A stretch of 64,000 nt of DNA from Tabrizicola sp. (GTDB lineage: Bacteria; Pseudomonadota; Alphaproteobacteria; Rhodobacterales; Rhodobacteraceae). The notes beneath the pieces were generated by a model. The model was given only the letters and a program-made list of their open reading frames with translations. It was not told where the DNA came from and did not search any database. Both the position numbers and the translations under genes were made by a program. Below, piece after piece: positions 54,675 through 64,000 of the stretch (the first letter of the stretch is position 1; the number at the start of each line of letters is the position of its first letter). The stretch lies in contig NZ_JAUCZH010000004.1 of assembly GCF_030373185.1 (NCBI RefSeq), positions 372,001 through 436,000 of the forward strand, written 5' to 3'.

Positions 54675-55838
54675 GTGACCGACATCTACATCCTTTCCGC
54701 AACCCGCACCGCCATCGGCACCTTTGGCGGCACACTTGCCGGTCTGCCCCCGATCGACATTGCCACCCATGCCGCCAAGGCGGCTCTGGACCGCGCCGGG
54801 GTGGAGGGAGGCCAGATCGGCCATGTCGTGATGGGCCATGTCATCAACACTGAACCTCGCGACATGTATCTGTCGCGCGTGATGGCGATGCAGGCCGGCA
54901 TCCCCGACACCACCCCCGCGATGAACGTGAACCGGCTTTGCGGGTCTGGCGCGCAAGCCGTGGTTTCGGCGGTGCAGTCTGTGATGCTGGGCGACGCCGA
55001 CATGGCGCTTGCCGGTGGCGCCGAATGCATGAGCCGGTCGCCCTACATCCTGCCCGCCGCCCGCTTTGGCCAGAAGATGGGCGACACCCGCGCGCTTGAC
55101 ATGATGACCGGAGCGCTGACCTGCCCGTTCGGCACCGGGCATATGGGCGTCACGGCGGAAAACGTCGCTGCCGGGCAGGGGATCAGTCGTGAAGATCAGG
55201 ACGCCTTCGCGCTGGAAAGCCAGACACGCGCGGCCCGGGCGATTGCCGAAGGGCGCTTCCGTGACCAGATCACCCCTGTCGAGGTGCCGGGCCGCAAGGG
55301 TCCGACGGTCTTTGACACCGACGAACATCCCAAAGCCACCAGTCTTGAGGCGCTGGCGGGCCTGAGGGCGGTCTTTCAGAAAGACGGCAGCGTCACGGCG
55401 GGCAATGCCTCGGGCATCAATGACGGGGCGGCGGCGCTGGTCCTGTCGCGGGGCGATCATGGCGGCAAGGCGCGCGCGCGGATCATGGGTTACGCCCATG
55501 CTGGCGTTGACCCCAGGGTGATGGGGATCGGCCCGATCCCTGCGGTGCAGGCGCTTTGCCGCAAGCTGGGTGCAAGGCCGCAGGATTTTGACGTGGTGGA
55601 ATCGAATGAGGCCTTCGCGGCGCAGGCGCTTGCAGTGTCCCGCGTCCTGGGTCTTGATCCGGCGCGGGTCAATCCGAACGGAGGCGCCATTGCCCTTGGC
55701 CATCCGGTCGGGGCGACGGGCGCGATCCTTGTGGTCAAGGCGCTGCACGAATTGGAACGGACCGGCGGCAAGACGGCCCTTGTCACCATGTGCATCGGTG
55801 GCGGGCAGGGTATCGCGCTGGCGATCGAGCGGGCCTGA
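54675..55838 (+). CDS. Acetyl-CoA C-acyltransferase (thiolase)
   Basis: A 387-residue thiolase. NRLCGSGAQAV holds the acyl-accepting cysteine (~residue 87), NPNGGAIALGHPVGATG the active-site His, and MCIGGGQGIALAIE the second cysteine. GTG 54675 is used because AAGGAGG lies upstream and the sequence then begins TDIYILSATRTAIG. It makes or splits acetoacetyl-CoA or a longer 3-oxoacyl-CoA; it could serve polyhydroxybutyrate or fatty-acid pathways, with no partner gene nearby. Confidence 0.93.
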   Translation: MTDIYILSATRTAIGTFGGTLAGLPPIDIATHAAKAALDRAGVEGGQIGHVVMGHVINTEPRDMYLSRVMAMQAGIPDTTPAMNVNRLCGSGAQAVVSAVQSVMLGDADMALAGGAECMSRSPYILPAARFGQKMGDTRALDMMTGALTCPFGTGHMGVTAENVAAGQGISREDQDAFALESQTRAARAIAEGRFRDQITPVEVPGRKGPTVFDTDEHPKATSLEALAGLRAVFQKDGSVTAGNASGINDGAAALVLSRGDHGGKARARIMGYAHAGVDPRVMGIGPIPAVQALCRKLGARPQDFDVVESNEAFAAQALAVSRVLGLDPARVNPNGGAIALGHPVGATGAILVVKALHELERTGGKTALVTMCIGGGQGIALAIERA

Positions 55839-55865
55839 CAAGGCCAGGTTGCATCGCGGTCGAAG

Positions 55866-57905
55866 TTATCGCACCCGCACCTTTGTCCGGGCAGAGCGGC
55901 CTTCGGCGTCGATCACGCTAAGGGTCACAAAGCCTGTGCCGGGCAGGGTCAGCATTGTCTCGCGCGCGTCCAGCGCCACGATCACCGGCACCCCGTCGGC
56001 CAGCCAGGTGAAGGGGGCCGTGCCGCCGCGGACCCTGACCAAAAGACCCTGAGGCAGGAGTTCCACCTCAGAGCCATTGGGCGGGAACGCCACGGCAGGG
56101 GCATCGGCGGCAACGTCGAATGCGGCGGAACGTGACCTGAACCGTTGCAAGGGCAAAGGCAGTTCCGCGTTCGATACCAGCAAGGCAGAGGCCGGGGCCG
56201 GGGGCTGCGGGTCAAGCTTGCGCTTCAGCCGGTTGAAGGCCTGAAACAGTACCGGTGCCGCCACATCCGCGCCAAAGGCCCCCGGCACCGGGGTGCCATC
56301 CGCCCGGCCCATCCAGGTGCCGATGACGTGGCGGCCATCATACCCGATCACCCAGGCATCGCGGTGACCGTAAGAGGTGCCGGTCTTGTAGGCCAGCCGG
56401 TTCGACGGCGCCCCGGGTGGTGGCGCAAGGCCCGCCAGAATATCGCCCACCTGCCATGCTGCAACGGCCGAGATCACCCGCTGTCCGTCAGCCTCGGCCC
56501 CCTCCATCCGGTAGGTCAGCGGCCGCGCCACGCCGCCCCGGGCGATAGTGGCATATAGCTGAACCATGTCTTCCAGCGTCACCCCGACCCCGCCAAGCGC
56601 AATCGCCAGCCCCGGCTGCCTGCCGGGAAAGACCGGCTTCATCCCCGCCTTTTCCATCGCCGAAATCAGCCGGGCCGGTCCAATTGCCTCGGTCAGAGCC
56701 ACCACCGGGATGTTCAGCGACAGCTGCAACGCCTCGCGCAGGCGGATCGTGCCGCGATAAAGCCGGTCAAAGTTCTGCGGCGTGTAGGTGCCGAAACTGG
56801 TGGGCTTGTCGTCGATCATGGTTTCGGGATGCGCCAGACCCTGATCGAAGGCCAGCGCGTAGACCAGCGGCTTCAGCGTCGATCCGGGCGACCGTAGCGC
56901 CCGGGTCATGTCGACAAACCCTTGCCGCAGATCGGCCTGATAGCCCGCCGACCCCACGCTTGCGATGATCTCGCCCGAGGCATGATCGACCACGACAATC
57001 GCCACCTGCAACTGTTCGCCCCGGTCGGCCACGGCCTCAATGGCCAGACGCTCCAGCCTGGTCTGCAAGGCGGCGTCGATGGTCAGGGCATGGGTCAGAA
57101 GCGTGGGGTTGCCGGATTTTGCCCGGTCGGCCAGATGCGGGGCTACGGCTGGGAACGGCTTGCGCAGGCCCGGAACCGGCTCGCGCAGCGCCGCTGTGGC
57201 TGTGTCGGCGTCGATCACTCCGTTACCGACCGCCCGCGCCAAGACCCGGTTCCGCGCCGCCTCGGCCCGGTCAGCGGCCCGGTCGGGGCGGCGGCTTTCG
57301 GGGCTTTGCGGGATTGCAACCAGCAGGGCCGCTTCAGCAGGGGTCAGGCGCAGGGGTTCCTTGCCGAAATAGCTGATCGAGGCGGCGCGCACCCCTTCAA
57401 GATTGCCGCCAAAGGGGGCCAGGTGCAGATAAAGCTGCAAGATCTGCTCCTTGGTCAGCCGCCGCTCCAAGGCCAGCGCCACCCGCATCTGCCGCAGCTT
57501 GCCGCCGACCTTTCCGGTCCCGCTTTCCTCGAGCAGGCGTGCCACCTGCATGGTCAGGGTGGACCCGCCCGACACCACACGCCCATTCCATGCCGCTTGC
57601 AGGACCGCCCGCAGCATGGACCGTGCATCGACGCCCGGATGGTCGCGAAACCGCTTGTCCTCATAGGCCAGCAGCATCCTGATATAGACCGGGTCCACCT
57701 TGTCAGGGGGCAGGGCCAGCCGCCAGCGGCCATCGGCCACAGTATAGGCGCGCAAGAGATCACCATTGCGATCAAGGACTTCGACCGAGGTTTCCACCAC
57801 AAGCGGCGGCAGGACCGTGGCGTTGATCCACAGGTCCAGCCGGTCGCGGCCGTGGGCGGCCAGCCAAAGGGCCGCCGCAAGCCCGAGGATCCAGCCCGAC
57901 CGCAT
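55866..57905 (-). CDS. pbpC: Penicillin-binding protein 1C
   Basis: A 679-residue bifunctional enzyme. A short N-terminal membrane segment is followed by a GT51 glycosyltransferase domain (EDKRFRDHPGVDA, GGSTLTMQVARLLE). A transpeptidase domain comes next, with SPGSTLKPLVYAL as the SxxK motif and KTGTSYGHRDAW as the KTG motif. A C-terminal BiPBP_C domain completes it. It is directly downstream of the alpha-2-macroglobulin gene, the same pairing as yfhM-pbpC in E. coli. The start at 57905 is used. Confidence 0.92.
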   Translation of the reverse strand: MRSGWILGLAAALWLAAHGRDRLDLWINATVLPPLVVETSVEVLDRNGDLLRAYTVADGRWRLALPPDKVDPVYIRMLLAYEDKRFRDHPGVDARSMLRAVLQAAWNGRVVSGGSTLTMQVARLLEESGTGKVGGKLRQMRVALALERRLTKEQILQLYLHLAPFGGNLEGVRAASISYFGKEPLRLTPAEAALLVAIPQSPESRRPDRAADRAEAARNRVLARAVGNGVIDADTATAALREPVPGLRKPFPAVAPHLADRAKSGNPTLLTHALTIDAALQTRLERLAIEAVADRGEQLQVAIVVVDHASGEIIASVGSAGYQADLRQGFVDMTRALRSPGSTLKPLVYALAFDQGLAHPETMIDDKPTSFGTYTPQNFDRLYRGTIRLREALQLSLNIPVVALTEAIGPARLISAMEKAGMKPVFPGRQPGLAIALGGVGVTLEDMVQLYATIARGGVARPLTYRMEGAEADGQRVISAVAAWQVGDILAGLAPPPGAPSNRLAYKTGTSYGHRDAWVIGYDGRHVIGTWMGRADGTPVPGAFGADVAAPVLFQAFNRLKRKLDPQPPAPASALLVSNAELPLPLQRFRSRSAAFDVAADAPAVAFPPNGSEVELLPQGLLVRVRGGTAPFTWLADGVPVIVALDARETMLTLPGTGFVTLSVIDAEGRSARTKVRVR

Positions 57906-57958
57906 CAGTCGCCCCGCACGGGCAAGGGCGGCGCATATGGCAAGCCTTGGCCCATGTC

Positions 57959-60900
57959 TTACGGCGTGACGGTGACTGTGCCGGTCTCACCCCGCGCCCG
58001 GAAATCCGGGCGATACATGTCTTCAACCGATGCCGCCGGGTGGTGGAAGCTGCCGGGGCTGACCGCGCGGACGACATAGGCCAGTCGGAAGGCCTGATCC
58101 GATTGCCAATCCACCGCCGTCAGGAACCGGTCCTGCCGGAACTCGCTGTGCTGGACGAAATCAAGCGTATCAAGCCAGCCCAGTTCAGAGGTGGACCCGG
58201 CCGTCATCAGGTTCGGGTTGTCGATCTCGAACCCGGCGGGCAGGGGGTCGCTGACCATCAGCCGGGCTTCGCCATAGCCGAAGGGCGTGATCTCCAGAAC
58301 GGTGACCAGCCGGGTGCCGGCGCTGACGCTGTCTGGCGTTACCGCCTGACCGTCCATCGTGAAGTAGCTGCGCGTGATCGCATAGCCATTGCCGCCCGCC
58401 GGTTCCGGTTCTGACGGCACACCGTAGGTCGTGACCGTCAGCGTCGTCGTAGCGCCATCGTTGCGCACCACCACCGGAGTGACCGCGCCCGCGTCCAGCA
58501 CCCGCACCAAGGGGCCATCGGCGGGCTGGCCGTCGATGGTGATGCCATCGGCCCCCCGCCGGTCAATCAGCGCGTTCGCCGCCAAAAGCGCCCATGTCGC
58601 CTCTTGCGTCGACAGATTGCCGCCATGACTGGCGATCCGGTCGGTCAGCGCCTCACGGTCAACGGCCATTGACCCGGCCTCGACCGCCAGTGTCAAAAGC
58701 GCGGCCGCGTCGCGGTAGCGGGTGCCGTAATCCGCCCGCCACAGACGTTCCGTATCCGGCCCGACCAGCGCGTTCATCCGGGCGGCGGCCTTGCGGAACA
58801 TCGCATCCGCCCGCGCCTGGTCGCCGTAGGACGCCAAGGCCGCCCCCAGCTGTGCCTGCGCGATGGGGGTCTGGAAATCATCGCCCTTCACATCTGCATA
58901 ATAGCGCAGATCACCCACCGCCGCAGCGCCTTCGCGCGCCAGCACCATCAGGGCATAGGCCAGCGCCTCGCCGCCACCATTTGCCTCGGCGCTGAAATCC
59001 GGGGCGTAGTTCACCTGATTGCGGAGGTTCGCCAAGGCGTTGCGGAACGCCAGATCCGGGACCGCATAGCCTTGCGCCTTGGCCCGGCTGAGAAAGTCGG
59101 TCACATAGGCATCCAGCCAGAAATCACCATAATCCGCCCCCCACAGGCCGAAGCCGCCGGTGGACGACTGGTTGGTCAGGATCTCGGCCACCGCCTGATT
59201 GATCCGGGTCTGGATGTCGGCGGCACCTTTCAGGTCCATCACCCGCGCCACCTCGTCAAAGTACAAAAGCGGCAGCGCCCGGCTGGTCATCTGTTCGGTG
59301 CAGCCATAAGGATAGCGGTCAAGCGCCGCCAGCAGGCCCGGCGCGTTCAGCCGGGCGATGGGGCCGACTGCCATCGTCGCCTTGCCGGACCCAGCCACCA
59401 GCCCCGCAAAGACATTGTCGTCAAAGGTAAAGCTCGTCCCCGCCGCAAGCTCGAACCGCGAGATCCGGGCAAGTTCGGGGTCGTTGACCTGCACCGGAAG
59501 CGTCAGGGTCTTGGTCAGTTGCCTGCCGTCGGGCGTGGTCAGGTTCACGTCGATCCTGTGGATGCCCACCGCGCCTGCCATGACCGGCACTTCGAACACC
59601 GCCTTGGCCTGTTCGCCAAGCTCAAAGCCCGAAGGCACCGCGCCCAGCGTCACACCATTTGCCACGACATCAAGGCTCATCCGGCCCGCAGGGCCGGTGG
59701 CATGCACGATTTCCAACAGCAGGCGGCTTTCATCGCCCGGCGACAGGAAACGCGGCAGGCTGGCGGTGACGACCACAGGGTCGCGCACCAGAACATCGGC
59801 GCTGGCCTGACCGACGCCGGTCCTGGACCAAGCCACCGCCATCACCTTTACCGTGCCGTTGAAGCTGGGCAGGTCGAACGAGGTCCGCCCGTAGCCATCG
59901 GCGCCCACGGTCAGCGGGCCGGAGAAATAGGACACCAGCTCTTCCGTGGGGGGCGGGCTTTGCAGACGCGCTTGCGCGCCTGCGTCCCCACCGGACCGCA
60001 CTTCACCAACCGCGCCATTCAGTCCGTCGATCAGCCGGCCATAGATATCGCGGATACCGACGCCAAGGCGGCGCTGGCCAAAGTAATGCGCTTGCGGATC
60101 AGGTGCCTTGAACCCGGTCAGGTTCAGGATGCCCACATCAACGGCGGCGATGGTGACATAGGCGGTTTCGCCCGCCGTCACGCCGTCAACCCTGACCGCC
60201 ACATCCAAGGGTCCGCGCGGGGCGGCTTCGGCAGCCATCTCGACCGTTGCGGTCAGGGCGCGCTTGCCGGGATCAATCGCGGCATGGGTCAGCCCCAGCG
60301 CCCGCGCCGGGTTGCGGCCCGCGGCCACATCCATCGGCCGGATGACCGAGGCGGTGACATAGACCCCCGCGCCCCAGTCATCGGTCACCGGCAGGCGGAT
60401 CAGGTTTTCACCTTCCACCACTTCGACCGCCTGCATCGCCACCAGCCGGTTTGACAAGACGGTGATCAAGGCCGTTCCCGCCGCGCGTGGCACGATCCGC
60501 AGCGTTGCGGTTTCCCCCGGCGCATAGGTGGGCTTGTCCAGCGACAACTCCAGCGTGTCCGGCGTCGAGGTGGTATCGGCGGCAGCATACCACCCGGCGT
60601 AAAAGCTGGTCGAGGTGGCCGATTGCCCGCCATCGGCGCGTTCCACAAGGATTTCGTATTCGCCCCATTCGACCTGCGCGGCAATCTCGACGGGCTGGCT
60701 GCCCAAGGTCACCTCACCTTCGGCAACGAGGGTGCGGGTGACGACAGGTTCCCAGTTCCAGTTGCCATAGCTTTGATACCATTGGTAATTCCGGGTAACG
60801 CGCGTCACTTTCCACTTGACGGGCAGGGGGGTCAGCGCCTCTTCGGCGTTGACGGCGATCAGGTTGAACCGGGCTTCGGAGCCTTCACCTGCAACCCCAT

Positions 60901-63421
60901 CAAACATCGGCCTGACCCCGATCAGCGGGTCGGCGGGTGACAGCTTCTTGGTCACCGAGCGTTCCACCGGGCGACCCGAGCCTTCGGCCACGCGCACGGT
61001 TACCCGGGCCTCCAGCGGACGGTGCGGATCAGCGATCACAGGCAGGACGACGGGAAGGGTGGCGTTGCCTGCCGCGTCCGTCTCGGCCCCGTCCAAAGGC
61101 GCCATCTGCGCCGAGAAGGGTTGGTCGTGCCGGCCGAAGACATAGCCGGGGAAGGCCTCAAGCCCGGCGCTTGCGCGCAACAGAACCTCGCCCTCGATCC
61201 CAAGACCTGCCCCCGGCGCGCCGAACAGGTAACGGGCGGCGACGGTCAGATCGATGCCGGTATCCTGACCAACCGACAGCCGCTCATCCGCCAGCGTCAG
61301 ATCAAAGTCTATGCGTTCGGGCAGGAAATCTTCGACAAGGAAGGTCCGGGCCGCCAGCGCCGGGGCTTCAAGATCGGCGAACATCTCCAGCCGCCAGACC
61401 CCGCGCGGGGCCGATCCACCGACAAGCTGCGCAAAGACATAGCCGCCGCCCGTGTCGGTCACCACCGACCGGGCATATTCCACCCCGTCGGGCCGCCTGA
61501 CCACCGCCGTCAGCGGCAGGCCCGTCACCGCCGCCTGCCCGGCATCGCGGGCGAGGGCGGTGACATGGACCGTTTCACCGGCCCGATAGGCCCCCCTGTC
61601 GGTCGTCAGGAAAACATCGACCGGAGGTGCTGCCTCACGCCCCTCGACGCCACGGTCGGAAAGGTCGAACTCGGGGTCGGTCAGGGACAGGAAGGCGATA
61701 TCCTGATCTCCGTCACGCGCCACGATCATCGCGGGCGCGCTGGCCCCAAGGCCGCGCGTCAGCCCGGCGTCAAAGCGGGCATAGCCCTGATCATCGGTCG
61801 TGGCGGTGCCAAGGACGGCATTGGCGCGGTTCAAAAGCTCAACCGCAATCCCCGGCTTGGCATCTGCCGAGCCAAGGCTGCGGACAAAGACATGCAGCCC
61901 GTCGACGCCCGACATCGTGGTCAGCCCCAGATCGGACACCACGAACCATTGCCATCCGGCTGGCACGACATAGGGGTCAACCCCCGGCACTTCGGCCTTC
62001 ATCGCATAAATCCCGGCGGGCATCCCGGCCAAGGCGTCGCCCAAGGGCAGGCGGGTGGTCACGTCCTTGTTGACCTCTTGCCCCACTGTGGCGCTGCCGT
62101 CCCAGATGCGTTCACCCACGGTGTCGGTGAACTGGTATTCTGCATAAACCTGAATTGGCGCGCCGAAATAGAAGTCCTGGATCGAGCGCAGGAGGTTGCG
62201 GTCGGTAACGCGGTACAGCGTCAGATCCAGCTTTTCGGTGTTCACCGTTTCCACCGGAAGGGCGACATCCACCGTGTTCGGCAGCACATAGCCCCGGCCC
62301 GGGAAACGCACACCGGGATTGCGGTCGCGGATGTACTGAGTCACCTCAACCGACTTGGCCATGGTCTGACCATCCGCTGCGGGCAGGCCCTCGCGGAAGG
62401 TCACGGCATAGCGCTTGCCATGTTCGACCCCGGTCACGCAAAGCTGACGCCAGCCCCCGGCCTCGACCACCAGTCCGGATTCGGGCATCTGCACGAAGGT
62501 GGAATAGTCCACGCCTGCCGCAGCAAGGTCTTCCGAGAAGGTCGCGCAGATCCTTGGCCGCGCAAGGTCTGACTGCACCGCGGTCTCGACGATGCGGAAG
62601 CCGTATTTGCCGATGGCCGCTTCCAGCAGGGTCTCGGTATCGGTCCGCGCCTGCAAGGATTGCGCCAACCGCAGCGCCTGCACCGTGTCACGCCCGCGCC
62701 CGTTGCGTTCCAGCGCCTCACCAAGGATGACAAGAATCGTGTGGCGCAGCCCAGGGTTTTCGGCCCGCAGATACGCGTTCATCGCCGACTGGAAGGCCTG
62801 AAAGTAGAAATAGCCCGACTGGTTCCGGTTGCCATTGCCCGCCTCGATCTGGCGACGGGCGAATTCGGCCCAGGTCGCGGCATCGTCAGTCAGGTTCAGC
62901 GCCGCGCCGGTGAAGGCCGCTGCCCCCGCCCAATCACCCCGCGCTTCGGCCTCGGCCGCCGCCTGCAGATGATCTTCGGCCGACCACGGCCCGGTAGTGT
63001 GCTGGCGGCCAAGGCCCGATGCCTGATCGAACGCCGCCTGAAGATCCCAGTCCGGCAGGAAACCGATTTCCCCCCGCCGCGCCTTTGCCACCGCCTGCGC
63101 GCCCGCATCGCCCTCGATCACGAAGGCCGAGAATGCCCCCTGAAAGAACGCCCCCGCACCGGGGCTGTTCTTGACGAAACAAGACCCGTTGCGGCTGTTG
63201 TAGACAAATGCGGTGCAACGCGCGTTGGTCAGGCAGGCGCGTTCGCAAGCCTCTATCGTGGTATCAAAGACCGAGGCGATATCGCCCCCCGGAAGATCCT
63301 GATCCTGTGTCACGACGACCCGGCGTTCAGGTATCAGATCCTGCGCCTGCGCCAGACCCGAAATGCTGCCGGAAAACCCGATCAATAGCGCCGCAATCGC
63401 AGCCCTGCAAAACCCGCGCAT
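57959..63421 (-). CDS. Alpha-2-macroglobulin family protein with N-terminal PAN domain
   Basis: A 1820-residue exported protein. The signal peptide (GFCRAAIAALLIGFSGSISGLAQ) is followed by a PAN/apple-like cysteine module (residues ~40-90; FDTTIEACERACLTNARCTAF). The long macroglobulin domains come next, with the thioester region YPYGCTEQMTSRALPLLY at about residue 1375. The thioester Cys and Gln are present, so it should trap proteases covalently. It pairs with PbpC downstream, as in E. coli. ATG 63421 is preferred because GGGAGG lies upstream; the start at 63460 is rejected. Confidence 0.9.
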   Translation of the reverse strand: MRGFCRAAIAALLIGFSGSISGLAQAQDLIPERRVVVTQDQDLPGGDIASVFDTTIEACERACLTNARCTAFVYNSRNGSCFVKNSPGAGAFFQGAFSAFVIEGDAGAQAVAKARRGEIGFLPDWDLQAAFDQASGLGRQHTTGPWSAEDHLQAAAEAEARGDWAGAAAFTGAALNLTDDAATWAEFARRQIEAGNGNRNQSGYFYFQAFQSAMNAYLRAENPGLRHTILVILGEALERNGRGRDTVQALRLAQSLQARTDTETLLEAAIGKYGFRIVETAVQSDLARPRICATFSEDLAAAGVDYSTFVQMPESGLVVEAGGWRQLCVTGVEHGKRYAVTFREGLPAADGQTMAKSVEVTQYIRDRNPGVRFPGRGYVLPNTVDVALPVETVNTEKLDLTLYRVTDRNLLRSIQDFYFGAPIQVYAEYQFTDTVGERIWDGSATVGQEVNKDVTTRLPLGDALAGMPAGIYAMKAEVPGVDPYVVPAGWQWFVVSDLGLTTMSGVDGLHVFVRSLGSADAKPGIAVELLNRANAVLGTATTDDQGYARFDAGLTRGLGASAPAMIVARDGDQDIAFLSLTDPEFDLSDRGVEGREAAPPVDVFLTTDRGAYRAGETVHVTALARDAGQAAVTGLPLTAVVRRPDGVEYARSVVTDTGGGYVFAQLVGGSAPRGVWRLEMFADLEAPALAARTFLVEDFLPERIDFDLTLADERLSVGQDTGIDLTVAARYLFGAPGAGLGIEGEVLLRASAGLEAFPGYVFGRHDQPFSAQMAPLDGAETDAAGNATLPVVLPVIADPHRPLEARVTVRVAEGSGRPVERSVTKKLSPADPLIGVRPMFDGVAGEGSEARFNLIAVNAEEALTPLPVKWKVTRVTRNYQWYQSYGNWNWEPVVTRTLVAEGEVTLGSQPVEIAAQVEWGEYEILVERADGGQSATSTSFYAGWYAAADTTSTPDTLELSLDKPTYAPGETATLRIVPRAAGTALITVLSNRLVAMQAVEVVEGENLIRLPVTDDWGAGVYVTASVIRPMDVAAGRNPARALGLTHAAIDPGKRALTATVEMAAEAAPRGPLDVAVRVDGVTAGETAYVTIAAVDVGILNLTGFKAPDPQAHYFGQRRLGVGIRDIYGRLIDGLNGAVGEVRSGGDAGAQARLQSPPPTEELVSYFSGPLTVGADGYGRTSFDLPSFNGTVKVMAVAWSRTGVGQASADVLVRDPVVVTASLPRFLSPGDESRLLLEIVHATGPAGRMSLDVVANGVTLGAVPSGFELGEQAKAVFEVPVMAGAVGIHRIDVNLTTPDGRQLTKTLTLPVQVNDPELARISRFELAAGTSFTFDDNVFAGLVAGSGKATMAVGPIARLNAPGLLAALDRYPYGCTEQMTSRALPLLYFDEVARVMDLKGAADIQTRINQAVAEILTNQSSTGGFGLWGADYGDFWLDAYVTDFLSRAKAQGYAVPDLAFRNALANLRNQVNYAPDFSAEANGGGEALAYALMVLAREGAAAVGDLRYYADVKGDDFQTPIAQAQLGAALASYGDQARADAMFRKAAARMNALVGPDTERLWRADYGTRYRDAAALLTLAVEAGSMAVDREALTDRIASHGGNLSTQEATWALLAANALIDRRGADGITIDGQPADGPLVRVLDAGAVTPVVVRNDGATTTLTVTTYGVPSEPEPAGGNGYAITRSYFTMDGQAVTPDSVSAGTRLVTVLEITPFGYGEARLMVSDPLPAGFEIDNPNLMTAGSTSELGWLDTLDFVQHSEFRQDRFLTAVDWQSDQAFRLAYVVRAVSPGSFHHPAASVEDMYRPDFRARGETGTVTVTP

Positions 63422-63604
63422 CGAAAAGACCTCCCGAATGAATTGGTTGAAATGTCGCATGGCGACCGCCGGGCTGGCAAGGCTGCTGGCGGTTCATTGG
63501 CGTTAAGCCTTGGTTCACTTCGATCGGGCAGGCTAGTCGTGGAATCCGGACGTGCGGCCTGTCCGCCGGGGCCGGGTGACAGTCAGAATGTCTACAGGGC
63601 GGGT

Positions 63605-64000
63605 ATGGATCTTTCGGAACGTCTGGTCAGGGAACGGCGCGCAAGGCTGGCGGCGGAACGCCTGCTGGAACAGAAAAGCCGTGAACTCTTCGCGGCCAAT
63701 GAAAAGCTGGCAATCCACGCCCGTGGGCTTTCCGACCAGATCGTCGAACAGCGGCAGGTCGTCCGCACCGCCCTTTCCCGGGCAGAACTGTTGAAGGATC
63801 AGAACCTGCGGTTCGTGGAAGATCTTGACCGCGCCCATACTCAGGCCGTGATGGCTGAGCGCAGGCTGTGGGATTCCGTCAACACCATTCAGGACGGGTT
63901 TGCGGTCTTCGACAACTCCATGCGCATGATCACCGCCAACCGTGCCTGGCTGGCCCCGTTTGACGGCACCTCTGTCGCCCCCGGTATTCCCTATGCCGAC
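63605..64000 (+). CDS. Sensor histidine kinase, N-terminal part (3' end outside window)
   Basis: A plus-strand frame from ATG 63605 runs open to the last base (132 codons). It begins MDLSERLVRERRARLAAERL, with a coiled-coil region (residues ~10-80, LLEQKSRELFAANEKL, AELLKDQNLRFVEDL), then a PAS-type domain start (LWDSVNTIQDGFAVFDNSMRMI). This resembles an N-terminal coiled-coil/PAS sensor kinase of Rhodobacteraceae; the HisKA and ATPase domains would lie past the window. It diverges from the alpha-2-macroglobulin gene across ~180 bases. Confidence 0.65.
   Translation, partial: MDLSERLVRERRARLAAERLLEQKSRELFAANEKLAIHARGLSDQIVEQRQVVRTALSRAELLKDQNLRFVEDLDRAHTQAVMAERRLWDSVNTIQDGFAVFDNSMRMITANRAWLAPFDGTSVAPGIPYAD

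Noticed and set aside
59072-62572. Several 460-516 codon plus-strand frames
   Set aside because: Shadows of the alpha-2-macroglobulin gene; no domain recognisable.

Overview
The window looks like chromosomal DNA from an alphaproteobacterium of the Rhodobacteraceae (Rhodobacter/Gemmobacter/Tabrizicola-like). The evidence is high GC, dense genes with many 4-base ATGA overlaps, the order rplU-rpmA-GNAT-obgE-proB-proA-chpT, an olsBA ornithine-lipid operon, a ModE-like/modABC cluster, a DUF3772 MscS channel, DUF3553 and DUF2585 proteins, and a repeated CTTTTC(G/C)CAAATACTC hairpin element. No rRNA, CRISPR array, intact prophage or replication origin is visible. Gene identities come from reading motifs in translated sequence; no database search was run.

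Layout. 1-1583: end of a mobile segment (C-terminus of a serine recombinase, then a DUF3883 nuclease-like protein) next to tRNA-Ser(CGA). 1864-18714: mostly core genes: DUF2059 protein, L21/L27, ObgE, proline synthesis (proB, proA), the ChpT phosphotransferase, OlsB/OlsA, a ThiE-like protein, TrmJ, an MltB-type transglycosylase, cysteine synthase, a large MscS channel and an AlaX editing protein. 18763-21200: tRNA-Ser(GGA) followed by a gene-poor accessory patch with a low-GC methyltransferase, a small zinc-ribbon gene and remnants.

21201-25192: a quaternary-amine (glycine betaine/choline-type) ABC importer with a fused double permease, followed by a wHTH-TolB-TPR regulator. 27198-34349: an unassigned catabolic locus. 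A leftward operon (FAH-family hydrolase, RraA-family protein, beta-hydroxyacid dehydrogenase, TauE/SafE permease) diverges from a rightward operon (Tat-exported NMT1-type binding protein, ATPase, permease, GntR regulator), with palindromes between them. 34432-36469: an NreA/NreB-like metal-efflux pair and a divergent small secreted His-rich protein. 36769-41836: an amidase, a non-coding stretch with a hexanucleotide repeat, then a ModE-like regulator and modABC with a probable Mo-box.

41871-54540: mixed housekeeping genes (kynureninase-like PLP enzyme, aldo/keto reductase, VOC protein, ZapE, alternative oxidase, TSUP permease), the serine-biosynthesis cluster serB/serC/serA with a probable serC leader RNA and a large palindrome, then a phosphatase, small membrane proteins and an MFS permease. 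54675-64000: thiolase, the PbpC / alpha-2-macroglobulin pair, and the start of a sensor histidine kinase cut by the window end.

The best candidates for undescribed biology are the FAH-RraA-dehydrogenase-TauE / ABC / GntR locus and its palindromes, the three-hairpin leader of rplU, the His-rich secreted protein beside the nickel-type efflux genes, and the recombinase-linked DUF3883 nuclease.
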